Shown here piece after piece: positions 43,811 through 55,235 of a stretch of DNA of 64,000 bases. The stretch is from Whalleya microplaca (lineage: Eukaryota > Ascomycota > Sordariomycetes > Xylariales > Xylariaceae). A program made the translations under genes and the position numbers. The stretch is taken from positions 806,001 through 870,000 of the forward strand of contig MU385710.1 of the NCBI GenBank assembly GCA_022497155.1, written 5' to 3'. Numbering within the stretch: the first letter of the stretch is position 1; every line of letters begins with the position of its first letter. A model generated the notes under the pieces. It was given only the letters and a program-made list of their open reading frames with translations. It searched no databases and was not told the DNA's origin.

Positions 43811-45723
43811 GGTGGGCAAATACGGCGCAGCGACAATTTCGAAGGAATATATAACCACTATCCAGCTGCAGCCTGACAACCAACAGCGAGGCAGTGATTC
43901 CACGTCACCTCACCGAATACTTATAATCGCGAACCAACAACCAAGGCAGGTTCGAGCCGACATGTGAAACGTCCAATCCGAATCTCTTGGCCAGGCGAAT
44001 GGTCGCATCACTGGACAGGAACCCCTGAAGCCTTTACGGCATAACCCCAGAAACACGGAGCCAGTCAGGCGACCTCAAAAGGGCAGCAATCTGATAGTGA
44101 AGAGCTGACCTTCCTCTTTTGAACTATTATACATTCCAGAACTGCATTGAGCAGGAGGCGAGCTCACGCGAGTCCTAACCTAATACCTATCCATTCAGCC
44201 CCAGCCCGAGAGGACCGCCGGGCTACGGCAGGCGCTACATATGAAAGGGGCATCCGGGTAAGAGTCGCGGTCGCGGTGGGCATGGCACGACGAGGCGTCC
44301 GGCGACGTGATTGGAGGGATGGCTCAGCTGGTTTGCCGGCAGATCGGCATTATTGCATGCCTCACATGCCTCACCTGCCTATCAGTGCAAGATCAACCCC
44401 TTCTAGACGCAGGACACTTTAATTGACTGTGTGCTAGCGAAGGGCTGCTCCGTGCGGCACTCGCCGCCTGTCCGTTGTTCTTCGTGTTCGATCCCCAGGT
44501 CGCGAGACTTAGCGCCGTGACTTCAATTCTTGGATTAATGAAGGTGACCGCTGCGAGGTTTCAGAATGCAAGGGACTTCAATAGGAGGGGCGTCAGGGGT
44601 ATTAAGGTTGACTGTAAGCTCGGACCGCTGATAAGGTCTTGTGATTCAGGTCGATAAGTATCCTTCGATCGCCCCACTGTCCCTTTTTAGTGTGAGACTC
44701 CCTTCATCATCCTCATTCACCTTCTCAAATTATCTAGCTTAGCTTCGACAAGTTGCTAATAATCTGGAGAGTTCTATCAGCGCCATTCGTCCTATAATTC
44801 GCTCTCAGATATCTCATACCGTCGACAAGCGAGCAATCGGGTACCTAATGCCAGTTAAGCAGCGAGGCCCATCGCTTGAGTCCATTCGATCTACCAAACT
44901 CCTAAAACCGGTGTTTATCGCTCATTGGCATGATTGGCTCGATTTAAACTCTAAGGCTTCTTTTATATTCCGAATTCGAGATTCCTCTGTATGGACTTCC
45001 AAGCATAACTAGTGCAGATAGCTTGGCCAATTCTTATGGGTCCTGTAAGCACTTGTCAGATCTAACTACGGAGCACATATAGCTATGCATACGCTAGAGA
45101 TGACTTGAAATCCCCATTATAACATTGAGTGGCTAAGGTCCCGGAGCATGGCAATTGTGAGGTGCTTCTAGAAGGATGCATAGAAGACTCTACTCCAAAC
45201 AACCGTTACTCTAATCTAACTTAAACTACTCAGTTGCCGCATAGCTCTTACGGAACCCGATAGTCTATGAACACCTATATTTACGTCTATCAATAGGGAG
45301 GGTTCAGGGGATAGCAGGATATGTATTTCTCGTAAACGGGTAATAGACTATCAAGTTAACCTCCAACCATCGTGAGTAAAACCTATGTTCAACATCGTGA
45401 AGGATATGCGGGGGCTTCTCATGTCATATCCAGGGTTCGTTCAGGATACTCGGGGTAAGTACGCAGTAAGCCACATTATTTACCCCTCAATCCTTCCTTG
45501 GTTCCAAGATCAAGAACAGGTGACCGGGTACTTAGGGCTGTACATCCTAAAAGTCAGATATGACATACTCAAGGATGACGATGATATGCGACAAATCGGC
45601 CCGTAATAGGCGAGTATCTACACAGAGCCCGGCGCGAGATCAAGCATTCCTTTCAAAACGGCTAGCTTTTTCGATGTAGATAGCCAAAGTTCACACCACA
45701 TGAATCTGGATTGAGGATTGATA
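43811..45723. other. 1.9-kb gene-poor region
   Basis: Divergent promoter region between the ribonuclease (-) and the GMC enzyme (+). No supported gene or RNA gene seen. Confidence 0.5.
43847..43853 (-). promoter_or_regulatory. TATA-box candidate of the ribonuclease gene
   Basis: TATATAT on the minus strand about 37-43 bp upstream of the ATG at 43810. The short distance implies a brief leader or use of another start site. Confidence 0.4.
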
Positions 45724-47622
45724 ATGAAGTTATTGAGCGTTTTCATATTATTCATATCGAGCATTATAGCAAGATGTGAAACGTTTGACTATGTGATCGC
45801 CGGCGCCGGTACGTGTGGGCTCGTGCTTGCCAATCGACTTTCGGAAGACCCGGACATCAGAGTTGCAGTCATCGAGCCTGGGGATGACGTCCGCAACAAT
45901 CCGAATGTCACGGATGTTTCTGCGTTTACCGTAGCTCTAGGCACGGAGATCGATTGGCAGTATACTACGACGCCGCAGCTAGGGGCTGGCAACAGATCGA
46001 TTGCCTATCACGCCGGCAAAGCGATTGGTGGGACCAGTACCATCAATGGTAAACCTATGTGAATGTCATACGTATTAGAGCCTCCGGCTAACTGTTCAGG
46101 CATGACTTATATTCGGGGCGATAAGGCCGAGTTCGATGCCTGGGAAATTTTGGGAAACGATGGTTGGAACTGGGAAGCACTGTATCCCTACTTCAAACAG
46201 GTCGAACAGTTTTCGCCACCTACCACAGCTCAAGCCGCTGCTGGTGCTACTTTCAATGTCGACTACCACGGCGAAACCGGCTCAATGAAAACAGGGTATC
46301 CGTTTCGGCTGCTCAATGGGACCTTTCACGAAATGGCCCAGCAGGCTTGGGATAGCCTAGGCTACCCTTTCAATTCCGACGTGAATAGTGGCGATGTACG
46401 TGGATTTGACATCTGGCCACAGACACTAGATAGGGACGCGAATATCCGGGAAGATGCAGCCCGGGCCTACTACTACTCTGTTGAGAGCCGGCCCAACCTG
46501 AAGATCATCAAGGGAACGGTGACTCGACTGGCATGGACCAATTCGACGAGTCGCGAGGATCCTTATGCGGAGGGCATTGAGTATCTAACTCCCGAAGGCC
46601 AAGCAGTTCAGGTCAGTGCGGCGAAAGAAGTGATTCTGTCTGCTGGGTCTTTGAGGAGCCCGTTAATACTTGAGCGGTCTGGCATCGGAAATCCTAGGTA
46701 GGCGATGGTATAGGTTTTTATATCTTAATACTGACGCAATTAGCTTTCTCAAGGCACACGGCATTGAGACAAAGGTAGATCTTCCAGGAGTAGGTGAGCA
46801 TCTCCAAGATCAGCCAAACACAGTTCTCCTATACGCTAGTAAGATGAATGTGAGCGCTACTGTGCCATACGCCACCTTCGCTACAGCTCAAGATATGTTC
46901 GGAAACAAGACTTCCTCCATAGCAGCATCTATAGACGCTAGGCTGCCGAAATGGGCCCAGAAAGTCTCGGATGCCAATAACGGTGTCATAAGCGCCCAGA
47001 GCATCGAAAAGCACCTCCGTATACAGCACGATTTGATCTTCAATAAGAACGTCACGATAGGCGAAACACTCACCTCGGCTTCCACAAACAACCTCATATC
47101 AGCATTTTGGCTTCTGTTGCCTTTTTCGCAGGGCAGTGTTCATCTCAAGTCGACCGATGCAATCAACGACCCAGCAATTGACCCGAAGTACTTCTTGGTT
47201 GACTTCGATCTCGAAGTACAAACTGCCCTAGGGCGGATCTCGCAAGACTTATGGTATACGGAACCTGTCAGTGACGTAGTGACTGGCAACACGTTTCCGG
47301 GAGACACGGCTCTGCCTCGCAACGCCACCGACGACCAATGGACGACGTTCATTCAGAGTACATGTTAGTCATCCAGGCTCCAATTTTATGCCAACCGGAC
47401 TGATAATGCCCTACAGCCACGCCAAATCATCATCCCATCGGAACGGCTTCGATGATGTCTCGCGAGCTCGGGGGAGTGGTCGATCCGAGACTCAAGGTGT
47501 ACGGGACGTCTAATGTTCGCGTCGTCGATGCGTCGGTACTGCCTATGCAGGTCAGCGGCCATCTTACCGCGACGTTGTACGCCGTGGCAGAGAGAGCTGC
47601 GGAGTTCATCAAGGGCTCGTAG
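45724..47622 (+). CDS. secreted GMC oxidoreductase, glucose-oxidase-like, 4 exons
   Basis: FAD enzymes of this family oxidise alcohols or sugars and often make H2O2 outside the cell. Exons 45724-46048, 46100-46697, 46744-47363 and 47417-47622 give 582 aa. A signal peptide (1-18) precedes the ADP-binding motif GAGTCG (27-32) in [19 protein letters not shown], then [22 protein letters not shown] across intron 1, the second GMC signature [17 protein letters not shown], and the catalytic pair His520 (HHPIGT) and His563 ([10 protein letters not shown]), spaced exactly as His516 and His559 of Aspergillus glucose oxidase. Several N-glycosylation sequons fit secretion. All introns are short with CTAAC or CTGAC branches. 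The sugar specificity cannot be fixed from sequence; other GMC alcohol oxidases remain possible. Confidence 0.9.
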
Positions 47623-47812
47623 CTATATAAGTTACATGTACCTATCCCCGAATAACATGCAACATGCTGTTACATACAAATCAATCTTGAATTTGTGATT
47701 ATTGAAGTTTATTAGATGCTGTATCATTGGACATCTCGTAGGCACTTGGAGTGGGTTGCCTTCTTATGATCCTGGGACGCTAATGGACAGAATCCAGACG
47801 AGAACGGCCGTA

Positions 47813-49245
47813 TCAGGCGCCAAGATATGCCCTCTTTGCCTTCACATACCTATCAAACACAGTCTTCCAAACTTCCTGGAAAGACTGCTCCTCTCGGAAG
47901 CCTACAGCCCTGGCTTTATTCAAAGAGACATCATGGTTGAAATTGATCCATTCCATAAACCTTTCCAGCCCGGTGTCGATTCCAACACCTTGCAACTCGA
48001 CGCCTTTCTCCTTGGCCAACTTCTCGACCTGATCGCTATGCTCATTCACCCAGGTAACGCAGCGTCTAAAGGCCGGATCGGTCTCCGGCACGGGCGGCAC
48101 ACCCACCAGTCCGTACAGCGAACACATGTACGGCCACCTCTCTGCCATGCTAGCCGGCTTCGCCTCGTCGGCGATGTTGTAGAGCTCGCTGTTCCCCGCG
48201 GCGTCTGGGTGCAAGCACAGGTAGATGCTGAAGCGCGCGAAGATGTCCTGTCCACCGTCGTTAAACACCACGTGGTACGTCCCCGGCGGCGAGGGGAAGG
48301 GCACGTCCTTGGATGCGGCATCCGGGTGGCCCTTCTCGTGCATGAACTTGTAGAGGGAGAGGTAGTTCATCCAGATGGCGGGGATATTGTAAGCATTTTT
48401 GTGCGGTACAAAACCGACCTATTGTTAGTTAGTTCCAGGTCTTGGAGACTTGCTAACAGAATTGACATCAGTAGACCAGAGAATGTACTAAAAAGGAGAT
48501 AAGAAATAATAAAAATCAAGTAAACCCAGATCACGTACTACCGGCCCACAGGTCACTTCGGCGAATTTCCATTTCTTGCCCTGTTGCATGCGATCGAGCT
48601 CGCGGTGAAGGACGTAGTAGAATAGCTGATCATGCCAAGGTTGGGGGACATCGGCCATTTCTTCGGTGAAAGGAGCCTCGAAAGGCTTCTGGGGAAGATG
48701 GATCCCGTATTTCTAGTTTACCATTAGCCCATCCTTTGCATAATTTCTGACAACGAATTCCCATACCTTAGTTCCCGTAGGAAATATCACATACTCCAAG
48801 TTTGGTGCTAGAGCTTCAACAGCACTGAGGCCTCGTTGCAGCATCCCGAGATTGATCTCGGACTCGGTTGGGAAGTCGGGATTGAATGCATAAGCTGGCC
48901 GCAAAGCAGATATGTCAATACCGTGTGCCCCTTCGGAATATCGAAGACGCACGTACCGAAATAGTACACCTGGGTAACCGTCTTGATTTCCGGTATCCGC
49001 TTTTTAAACGTATCTATTAGGCCTTTCTCCGTCCCTATCGTGAGGTCTATACCATCGACGACGTGTAGATCCGGTAAACCGGGGCCGGCACTCGGCCAGA
49101 ATGCATTATCCTGAGTCAGGGGTCTGTTGGAGAGAGCCGTGACTTTGTTGAATACCCCTTTCTCGGGATAATTCTTTAGTATTTGGTCCACCACTCCCCA
49201 GCCCAAAATGCCCGAGGCCCCAAAGACGAGCGCGTGATGTGCCAT
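47813..49245 (-). CDS. PRISE-like short-chain dehydrogenase/reductase (NAD(P)-dependent epimerase superfamily), 4 exons
   Basis: Exons 49245-48957, 48894-48767, 48712-48539 and 48418-47813 give 398 aa, the usual size of the progesterone 5-beta-reductase/iridoid-synthase-like (PRISE) group. The N-terminus ALVFGASGILGWGVVDQIL is a Rossmann nucleotide-binding motif (GxSGxxG type), followed by VTALSNRPL, DLTIG, VTQVYYFAYAF and YVIFPTGTKKYG, the position of the catalytic region, then PWHDQLFYYVLHREL and EVTCGPVVGFVPHKNAYN. No signal peptide; cytosolic. Substrates are often enones or unsaturated carbonyls; here unknown. The final 606-nt exon is well supported, while the three upstream introns rest on frame and splice signals. 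It is convergent with the GMC oxidase only 190 bp away; whether the two work together is unknown. Confidence 0.85.
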
Positions 49246-51298
49246 GCTCCTTGTGTTAGTTCTTCCTAAAGGTGCCTGGATTTTTTACTGAGAGACGACT
49301 TTTTCAGGTGAACAGATCGTTATTTGTTACAAGAATGACAGAATTAAGTCGTGTAACGAATGGTTCGTACTTATAGTCTATAAGTATAGGCAGTAAACAG
49401 GCATAAGCTCAAGGGGGCGAAGGTCGGGCAGCAAAGGCTCCCGAGCGGGGAAGCACTGTCTCTATAGGCCAATCCTATACCAGAGAAGAATGATGTGCCC
49501 CGGATTACATAAAAGCAGATGCGAGGCACGGTGGATCTCATCCCAGAATGATAATTGGCAAGAAAAAATCATCCGAGGCGTCACAACGGAAACGTACGAG
49601 GTGGTTTGGGGCTGCATACGGTAGATTTAAAGTGGCCTTCACCCAATGATTATGCTTGTTTATTGAAACTATTCAGGCCCTACTATAAAAATAGATTAGA
49701 GACGGTTTTGAGAAGATATTACCTATCAAGCAGTCGCTAAGATTACGAATTGTTTAACATTGTAGAGTTAGCGAGCCATCAGTACATAGGTATAAGCTAT
49801 GAATCAAATTATCATCTTGCAAGATTAAAGTGAGCACTCAATAAAACTGAATTCCAGGCGCAAACGTGAATTTAGTGGGAGCAAATGTCATTTGGAAGCC
49901 AGTCGGTCTAACCACTAACAAGAATAATGTTGATGATGACTGTTGTCCCTTATTCAGAACAAATTAATTGGGAACAGTATCTCATGAATCGAAGCAAAAA
50001 GTTCTTAGGAATTGACTAGTGGACATACGATATTCTCAATCGAAGACAAATTGTTGGGCTATGGTGTTGGGCTACGGTGTTAGTCGGGTAAGCTGTAATA
50101 TCACATAATCCCATTTCTTATAGAGTTACGGTTATATCCGCGATTACCAACATACTAGCCTCAAACAATTTATTCAAGTATTAAACCTAGATAAACAACA
50201 TGTAAGTTTCACTAAATATTATAGCGTATTATTTACCACATTAGATGAAATGTAAGGATAGTATAAGAAAGATCATATGTGCTCATGCTAAATACAATAA
50301 CGAGGGTGACATGCTTGATTGGGTAAACCTAACAGTTTTCCTTTATGAATACTTCATTTTGCAGACTCTAGACATGATAGAATCGAAGTATATACAGGAG
50401 CTAGCTGTAATAAAATGACAGTGTCAAGGCCTACATTGAAAAAAGAAAAAAGAGACTCTAACCCAACTCATGCCTCCTGAAACAAGTTGATTATAATTAA
50501 CAAAGTTTTTCAACACCAGAGCTCATATTATTGCAACATCTTACCCTTTCGTCAGGGTATAGAAAATGAAAGCAAGGCAATACAACAGCTGATCTCACAA
50601 ACTTCAGCAGGATTTTCCGCTTGTACCTGTCTCGCTTCTGTTTACTTCATCCCATTTGAACTTTTATCCCTTCATGCTGGAAACTCGATCAGCTGCTAGT
50701 AGTCACTGAAAAGAATGAATACGTGATGACCGGGTTCTGGTCTGATAATGGTCATCTGATTATGCAATAGAATGATTCATACGATCGTGATTCATATTCA
50801 AAGAGAACTGCAGACCTGCACGTTTTGAAGTTTGCGTGGAACAAGCCTGTTGTATCATAGGTTCTTCCCGCAAATACCTGCATTCAATTAACAATAGCCT
50901 CCTTCAAAGTGAATGATATATGATTTTACTCTAGTCCTAATCATTGTGTTCAGGTCATCTGGCCGCTATGAGGGTGGCTTAGGCGCTGCACAAAGCTTAA
51001 CCCTGAGCAAGAAGGAAAGCGCACATTCACCCATGGAATTAAAAATTGCAACTATAAAAACTATTACATTCACTCTAGTTGAGATTATTCCAGCCAATAT
51101 TTAAGTTGCGCTTGTTCGTGGACGCGTTCCTTATTAACCTCCTTCCCCCCCAACGTCTGCAAAGACATATCTCGCGACTTCCACACACACTCTTCCATAT
51201 TCCAGAAAAAAGATTTCCCCGTGAAATATTTCTCGTCTTCCTTTCATCAACATACTTCCATCGCGACAAATATTCGTTTATCATCAGTATCCGACACC
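49246..51298. other. 2-kb gene-poor region, AT-rich
   Basis: Clearly richer in A+T than flanking genes, especially 49.7-50.6 kb. No coding frame or inverted repeat recognised. The right end contains a pyrimidine-rich leader for the next gene. Confidence 0.5.
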
Positions 51299-51915
51299 AT
51301 GAGCGCGACCGTCCGATCGCTCATGCGTAGCAGCCACGTATGTGGTTCGCGACGCGCCATCGTCACTCCAGTAAGTTCCCCTTTTCAGCCTCATCCATTT
51401 TAGTCATCACAAAACTAAAACATCGTCAGACGCGTCGTCGCTCCATCTCATGGATGGCATTTGAGCAACCCAACCCAGCACTCTACATGCCACCTCCGCG
51501 CGCGCCTCAGTCCCAAGATACCAAACAGACCACCACGACTCAGCCGACGCGCAAAGCAGGCGAGTCCATCATCCCACCTGCGACAACTATCACCCCGCCA
51601 AAGACAACCATCGTGGCCGGCGGAAGCCAGGAGGTCTCAACTTCTAGCAAGACGGCCAAGCCCTCTCTTCAAGCCGCCCGCCCCCACTTGCCCCTTACCC
51701 AGGTCCGCAACTATGGCCCTGAGTGCGACTTTCAACGCCTGATGCTGCCATGCACTCTGCTCCGTATTCCTGACCACCCGGCAACCTGGCCTTGTGAACC
51801 TGACGAGGAGATTGAGGAGGAGATTGAGGAGATTGAGCCTAAGTTTCCAAAGCGAGATAAGCCCAAGAAAGAGGAGACCAAGGTGGATGAGAAGAAGAAG
51901 AAGGAGGAGAACTAG
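51299..51915 (+). CDS. unknown small protein, possible mitochondrial targeting, 2 exons
   Basis: Exons 51299-51370 and 51430-51915 (GTAAGT donor, CAG acceptor) give 185 aa. The N-terminus MSATVRSLMRSSHVCGSRR and the following TRRRSISWMAF are Arg/Ser-rich and free of acidic residues, like a mitochondrial presequence. The middle is low-complexity (Thr/Pro/Gln/Ser). A short ordered segment RNYGPECDFQRLMLPCTLLRIPDHPATWPC is likely the conserved core, and the C-terminus is an acidic run (EEIEEEIEEIE) then a Lys/Glu tail. I do not recognise a family, so no function is given. The intron and codon pattern support a real gene. Confidence 0.55.
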
Positions 51916-53128
51916 CTAGGTCACCTACCGACTACGAGAAGCTAGTATACCTGATGGTTCCACCGACTTGTCAACAATCGCGACGCTGATAGGCCTACTT
52001 GAGAGGGCTACGATATACCACGAAGCTGTTACAGGGAGCGTAACGACATGAGATCCGAAGAGTCTGAAAGGAATGAGAAGGAGCATCGGCGGCTCCAGAT
52101 GATTCATTGTTGTCTGCTTCACCAATATTCACGTTTGGTATTTGTTTACAGGCCAGAATATGGATTTGGATGCATGCAGTACGGTTTTCGTTAGGCAAAC
52201 AGCACATTAGATGGACCAGACCAGTACATAATTTCTGAGGATACCAAGTTGGTTGGTCTATATGCATCACGATGGTACGCGCACAATTAATGAATATGAC
52301 AACATGAAAACCAGATTCTTTTGTATTACGTGAGCCCTAATTAAGTGAGTCTCTGGGCGAGTATTAAGCCCTGTAAAGAACTCTGCCGATCTCAAATGTG
52401 AGCATAAATGGCTTGCCCGTCCCATGAACTTTATTGCTTGTCGAGGTCTGTGGGTTGTTCGTGAGATAGATCTGAAGTCACGTCTACTTATTCCCAAACT
52501 AGGAAGTGCTGGTCCTATTTAGTGATTGATATCCAAGGTGGTATACCAGCAAATGAGCTGATAGAACAAATACCAATAACGCTGTTAGGAGTCGAACCGA
52601 ACTCGCTCCATATACCCAGCCGCAGCTACCAGAGGAGAACTCGAAGTCTACTAGCTTGCTGTCGTGGCTCGGAGCAGAATTTTCACAGCGTATATGCTCC
52701 CTACGCACAGGCCTGTTAAAGGGGGATAGTGCGATACCTTACGCCCTAGTCCCCTATCCATGAGAGCTCGCAACATTCATACCGGGAATACGTATCTTCA
52801 CAGCCATCATCACGTAGCAGTAGCTAAAGGAACTTATTATGTCTGATGAAAAAACCCTGAAGTTATGAGTATCTATAAAAGCAAACATCTCCATAGAGTG
52901 GGAACGCCTGACCTCAAACGCTGGAAAATAACCATACAGAGAAAAGAACTAGTACCCCATAAGCCCTAGCCCCCCCCCCTAATGAAAAACACCCCATATC
53001 GCTGATACCAGTCTAACCCGGGACCGATTGACTCCCCGACTAACAGACAAAATGCAGAAACAAGCAAGCGCAAGGTATCAAGTGAGTCGAAACATGAAAA
53101 GAAACCAGATAAAATGGACAAAATCCCC
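51916..53128. other. intergenic region
   Basis: Shared 3' flank of convergent genes. No gene recognised; a tRNA-like B box near 52590 on the minus strand did not fold into a tRNA (see rejected items). Confidence 0.5.
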
Positions 53129-55235
53129 TCATGCAGGCAATCCCGAGTACCTCACAAACAGGCGGTCGAGGAAATGCGAGTGGCGGATCCCGTTAGGCCG
53201 CGCCGCGGCAAAGGCGTCGATGGCGTCCTGGACGCCGTAGGCGCAGCGCTCGACGAGGTAGCAGACGATGAAGTAGCCGGTGCGGTTGAAGCCGTAGTGG
53301 CAGTGGACGCCGACGACGTGGTCGTCGGCCCAGGCGCCGGCGGGCTCGACGGCGCAGCGGACCTCCTGGTCGATGCGGATCCTGTCCACGAGCGCGATGA
53401 AGCCCGCGATCTCGCCGTCCGTCGGCGGGATCTTCGACACCGTCGGGAACTTGTGGTACTTGATCTGCGGCCCGAAGCTCTTCGGGTCGTACACCGGGTC
53501 CGCGTGGCTGATGTCGATAACATCTTTTATGATACTTCCCCTAATGAGACTGTTAGTACTAGCTCATGAACAATAGGTTAGGTAGGCTCACCAGTTTTCC
53601 GCGAATACGCGAGGGCAGTGTTCTTCGTCGACCTCGCGGAGGGTCTTCATGGCCCGAAAGATGCCGCCGATAGGCTCAGAAACAGGCTTGACGCTCTTCC
53701 ACTTCGCGAGATTCTTGACGTCCCATTTGCCTTCGCGCGACAGGTGCTGTAACTGCCAACCCCTGATCAAGATAGATTAGTCGAAAGAGCCTTTAAATAC
53801 CGTAGGGGTGAAAAGAGGGCGTTACTCACAGAGAAAAGCGGCCTGTGATGTGATCGTTCATAAAATCGCCTATTAGACCAGCCAGAGTGCGAACAGTCAC
53901 CGGCGCGTAGAGCACTGCATGGGTAGCGGGTAACACTGTGGATTTTACGACCTTGGCGGGCTGGAGCGGCTGTGGAGGGATGCCGGCCACGGACTCTTGA
54001 TCGCGTGGGGTGGTAGGGTCCTCGAAGCTCTCCTCTACGGCCGTTGTCGCAGGCTGCTTGCGCTCAAAGTCCTCGTTGCTGATATCATCGATCGACTGCG
54101 GAGCATGTGCACGTGGATCCGCCGTGGCATTCACTGGGGCTGCGGAATCCGCGATGGCACTCCCTTCGGTCTTCGCACCGTATTGCTCGCTTGATACATT
54201 AGGGTCCTCTATTACATTTTCTCCGTTGGTTCCCGAGCGCAACATCCTCTCGATCTTCTCGACTTCAGCTGGCGGCGTGACCGTATCGTGCTCGCCGCCA
54301 ATGAGGTAGACCGGGATGTTCAAGCCAGCCCAGGTAGATTCACCAAAGAGTCCACCGACTGGCTTCCCCTTGACGTAGGTCGGCAGTGATCCCCAGGCCA
54401 TTCGACGAAACACCGGAGTCCGACTTTGACTGTTAAACTTGTGTTGCAGCTGCCGGGTCTCGAGATCTGAGCCAGGGCCAACAAAGCGTTTCACGCTGGC
54501 ACTCTCGGGACCACCCCACCGATCCCACGCACGCCAGAGGTTGAAGATGCAGTCTGGAATCCACAGAAGCCTGCGGAAGTTGCGCACCGTTGCTTCCGGA
54601 GGGGGGCCGGATACCGGACATATTGCGACTAGTCCCATCACGTGTGAAGGAGGCCACAAATGGTGCGCTGATTTCTTATTTGCAATGCGAGCAGCAAGTG
54701 CGGTTCCCATGCTGTGTGCGATTAGGACAACTCCCTGGTTCTTCTCCCGATAATCGTCAATAATGGTTTCTAGGAGGTCCGTCAGGGCCTCCGTGCTGTA
54801 TGCGTTCCATGCTGCCGGCGCGAACTGGGAGCGCCCGCACCCGGGCAAGTCAATAGCTAAGCAAGACGCGGAATTAACGAGACTGGTCAGCAGAGGATGG
54901 AACTGGGCGACTGAGCCCCCGAGGCCATGGATGAAGACTAATAGCGGTAGTGGGGCCGGGTCCTGTGGGAGCTCGTCCGCTTTCGGATGGCGACGGTAGA
55001 AGATCCGGATACCCGGGTACGTGATGCCCAAGCGGGTAGCCGTGTACGGTTTTATCTCGGAATGATTCCGAAGAAGCACGGGATCGGTGGCATCCGCGTC
55101 CTTTGCATCGGGCCCGTTGGCTCGGGACTTGGCCATTCGTCGATGCAGACACCATGCACTCCCCACTAAGACGGTCACGCCCAAGACAATATGTCTGGCT
55201 CTAAACAGGGTTGCGGCTGCAGACGAAGAAGACAT
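53129..55235 (-). CDS. alpha/beta-hydrolase fused to a capping-enzyme-like cysteine phosphatase, 3 exons
   Basis: Exons 55235-53830, 53762-53592 and 53540-53129 give 662 aa; an in-frame ATG at 55355 would add 40 residues. A hydrophobic segment (15-30) suggests membrane anchoring. The hydrolase part has HGLGG (103-107), nucleophile Ser175 in AHSMG, an acid in GEHDTVTPP and a final His in THAVLY, split by a disordered Ser/Glu-rich insert. The C-terminal 200 residues form a dual-specificity phosphatase fold with the P-loop HCHYGFNRTG (Cys606, Arg612). The surrounding VIDISHADPVYDP, GFNRTGYFIVCYLVE and FAAARPNGI segments resemble the RNA 5'-triphosphatase domain of animal capping enzymes more than typical MAPK phosphatases. 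Introns are canonical (GTGAGT and GTGAGC donors; CTAAC branch). Whether it acts on RNA, protein or lipid is unknown. Confidence 0.87.

Noticed and set aside
44147..44422. 91-codon Arg-rich plus-strand frame
   Set aside because: Composition reflects local GC bias; no recognisable domain or intron.
52560..52660. Possible tRNA on the minus strand (GGTTCGACTCC-type B box near 52590)
   Set aside because: No matching acceptor stem 60-70 nt away and an imperfect T stem; no convincing A box spacing.
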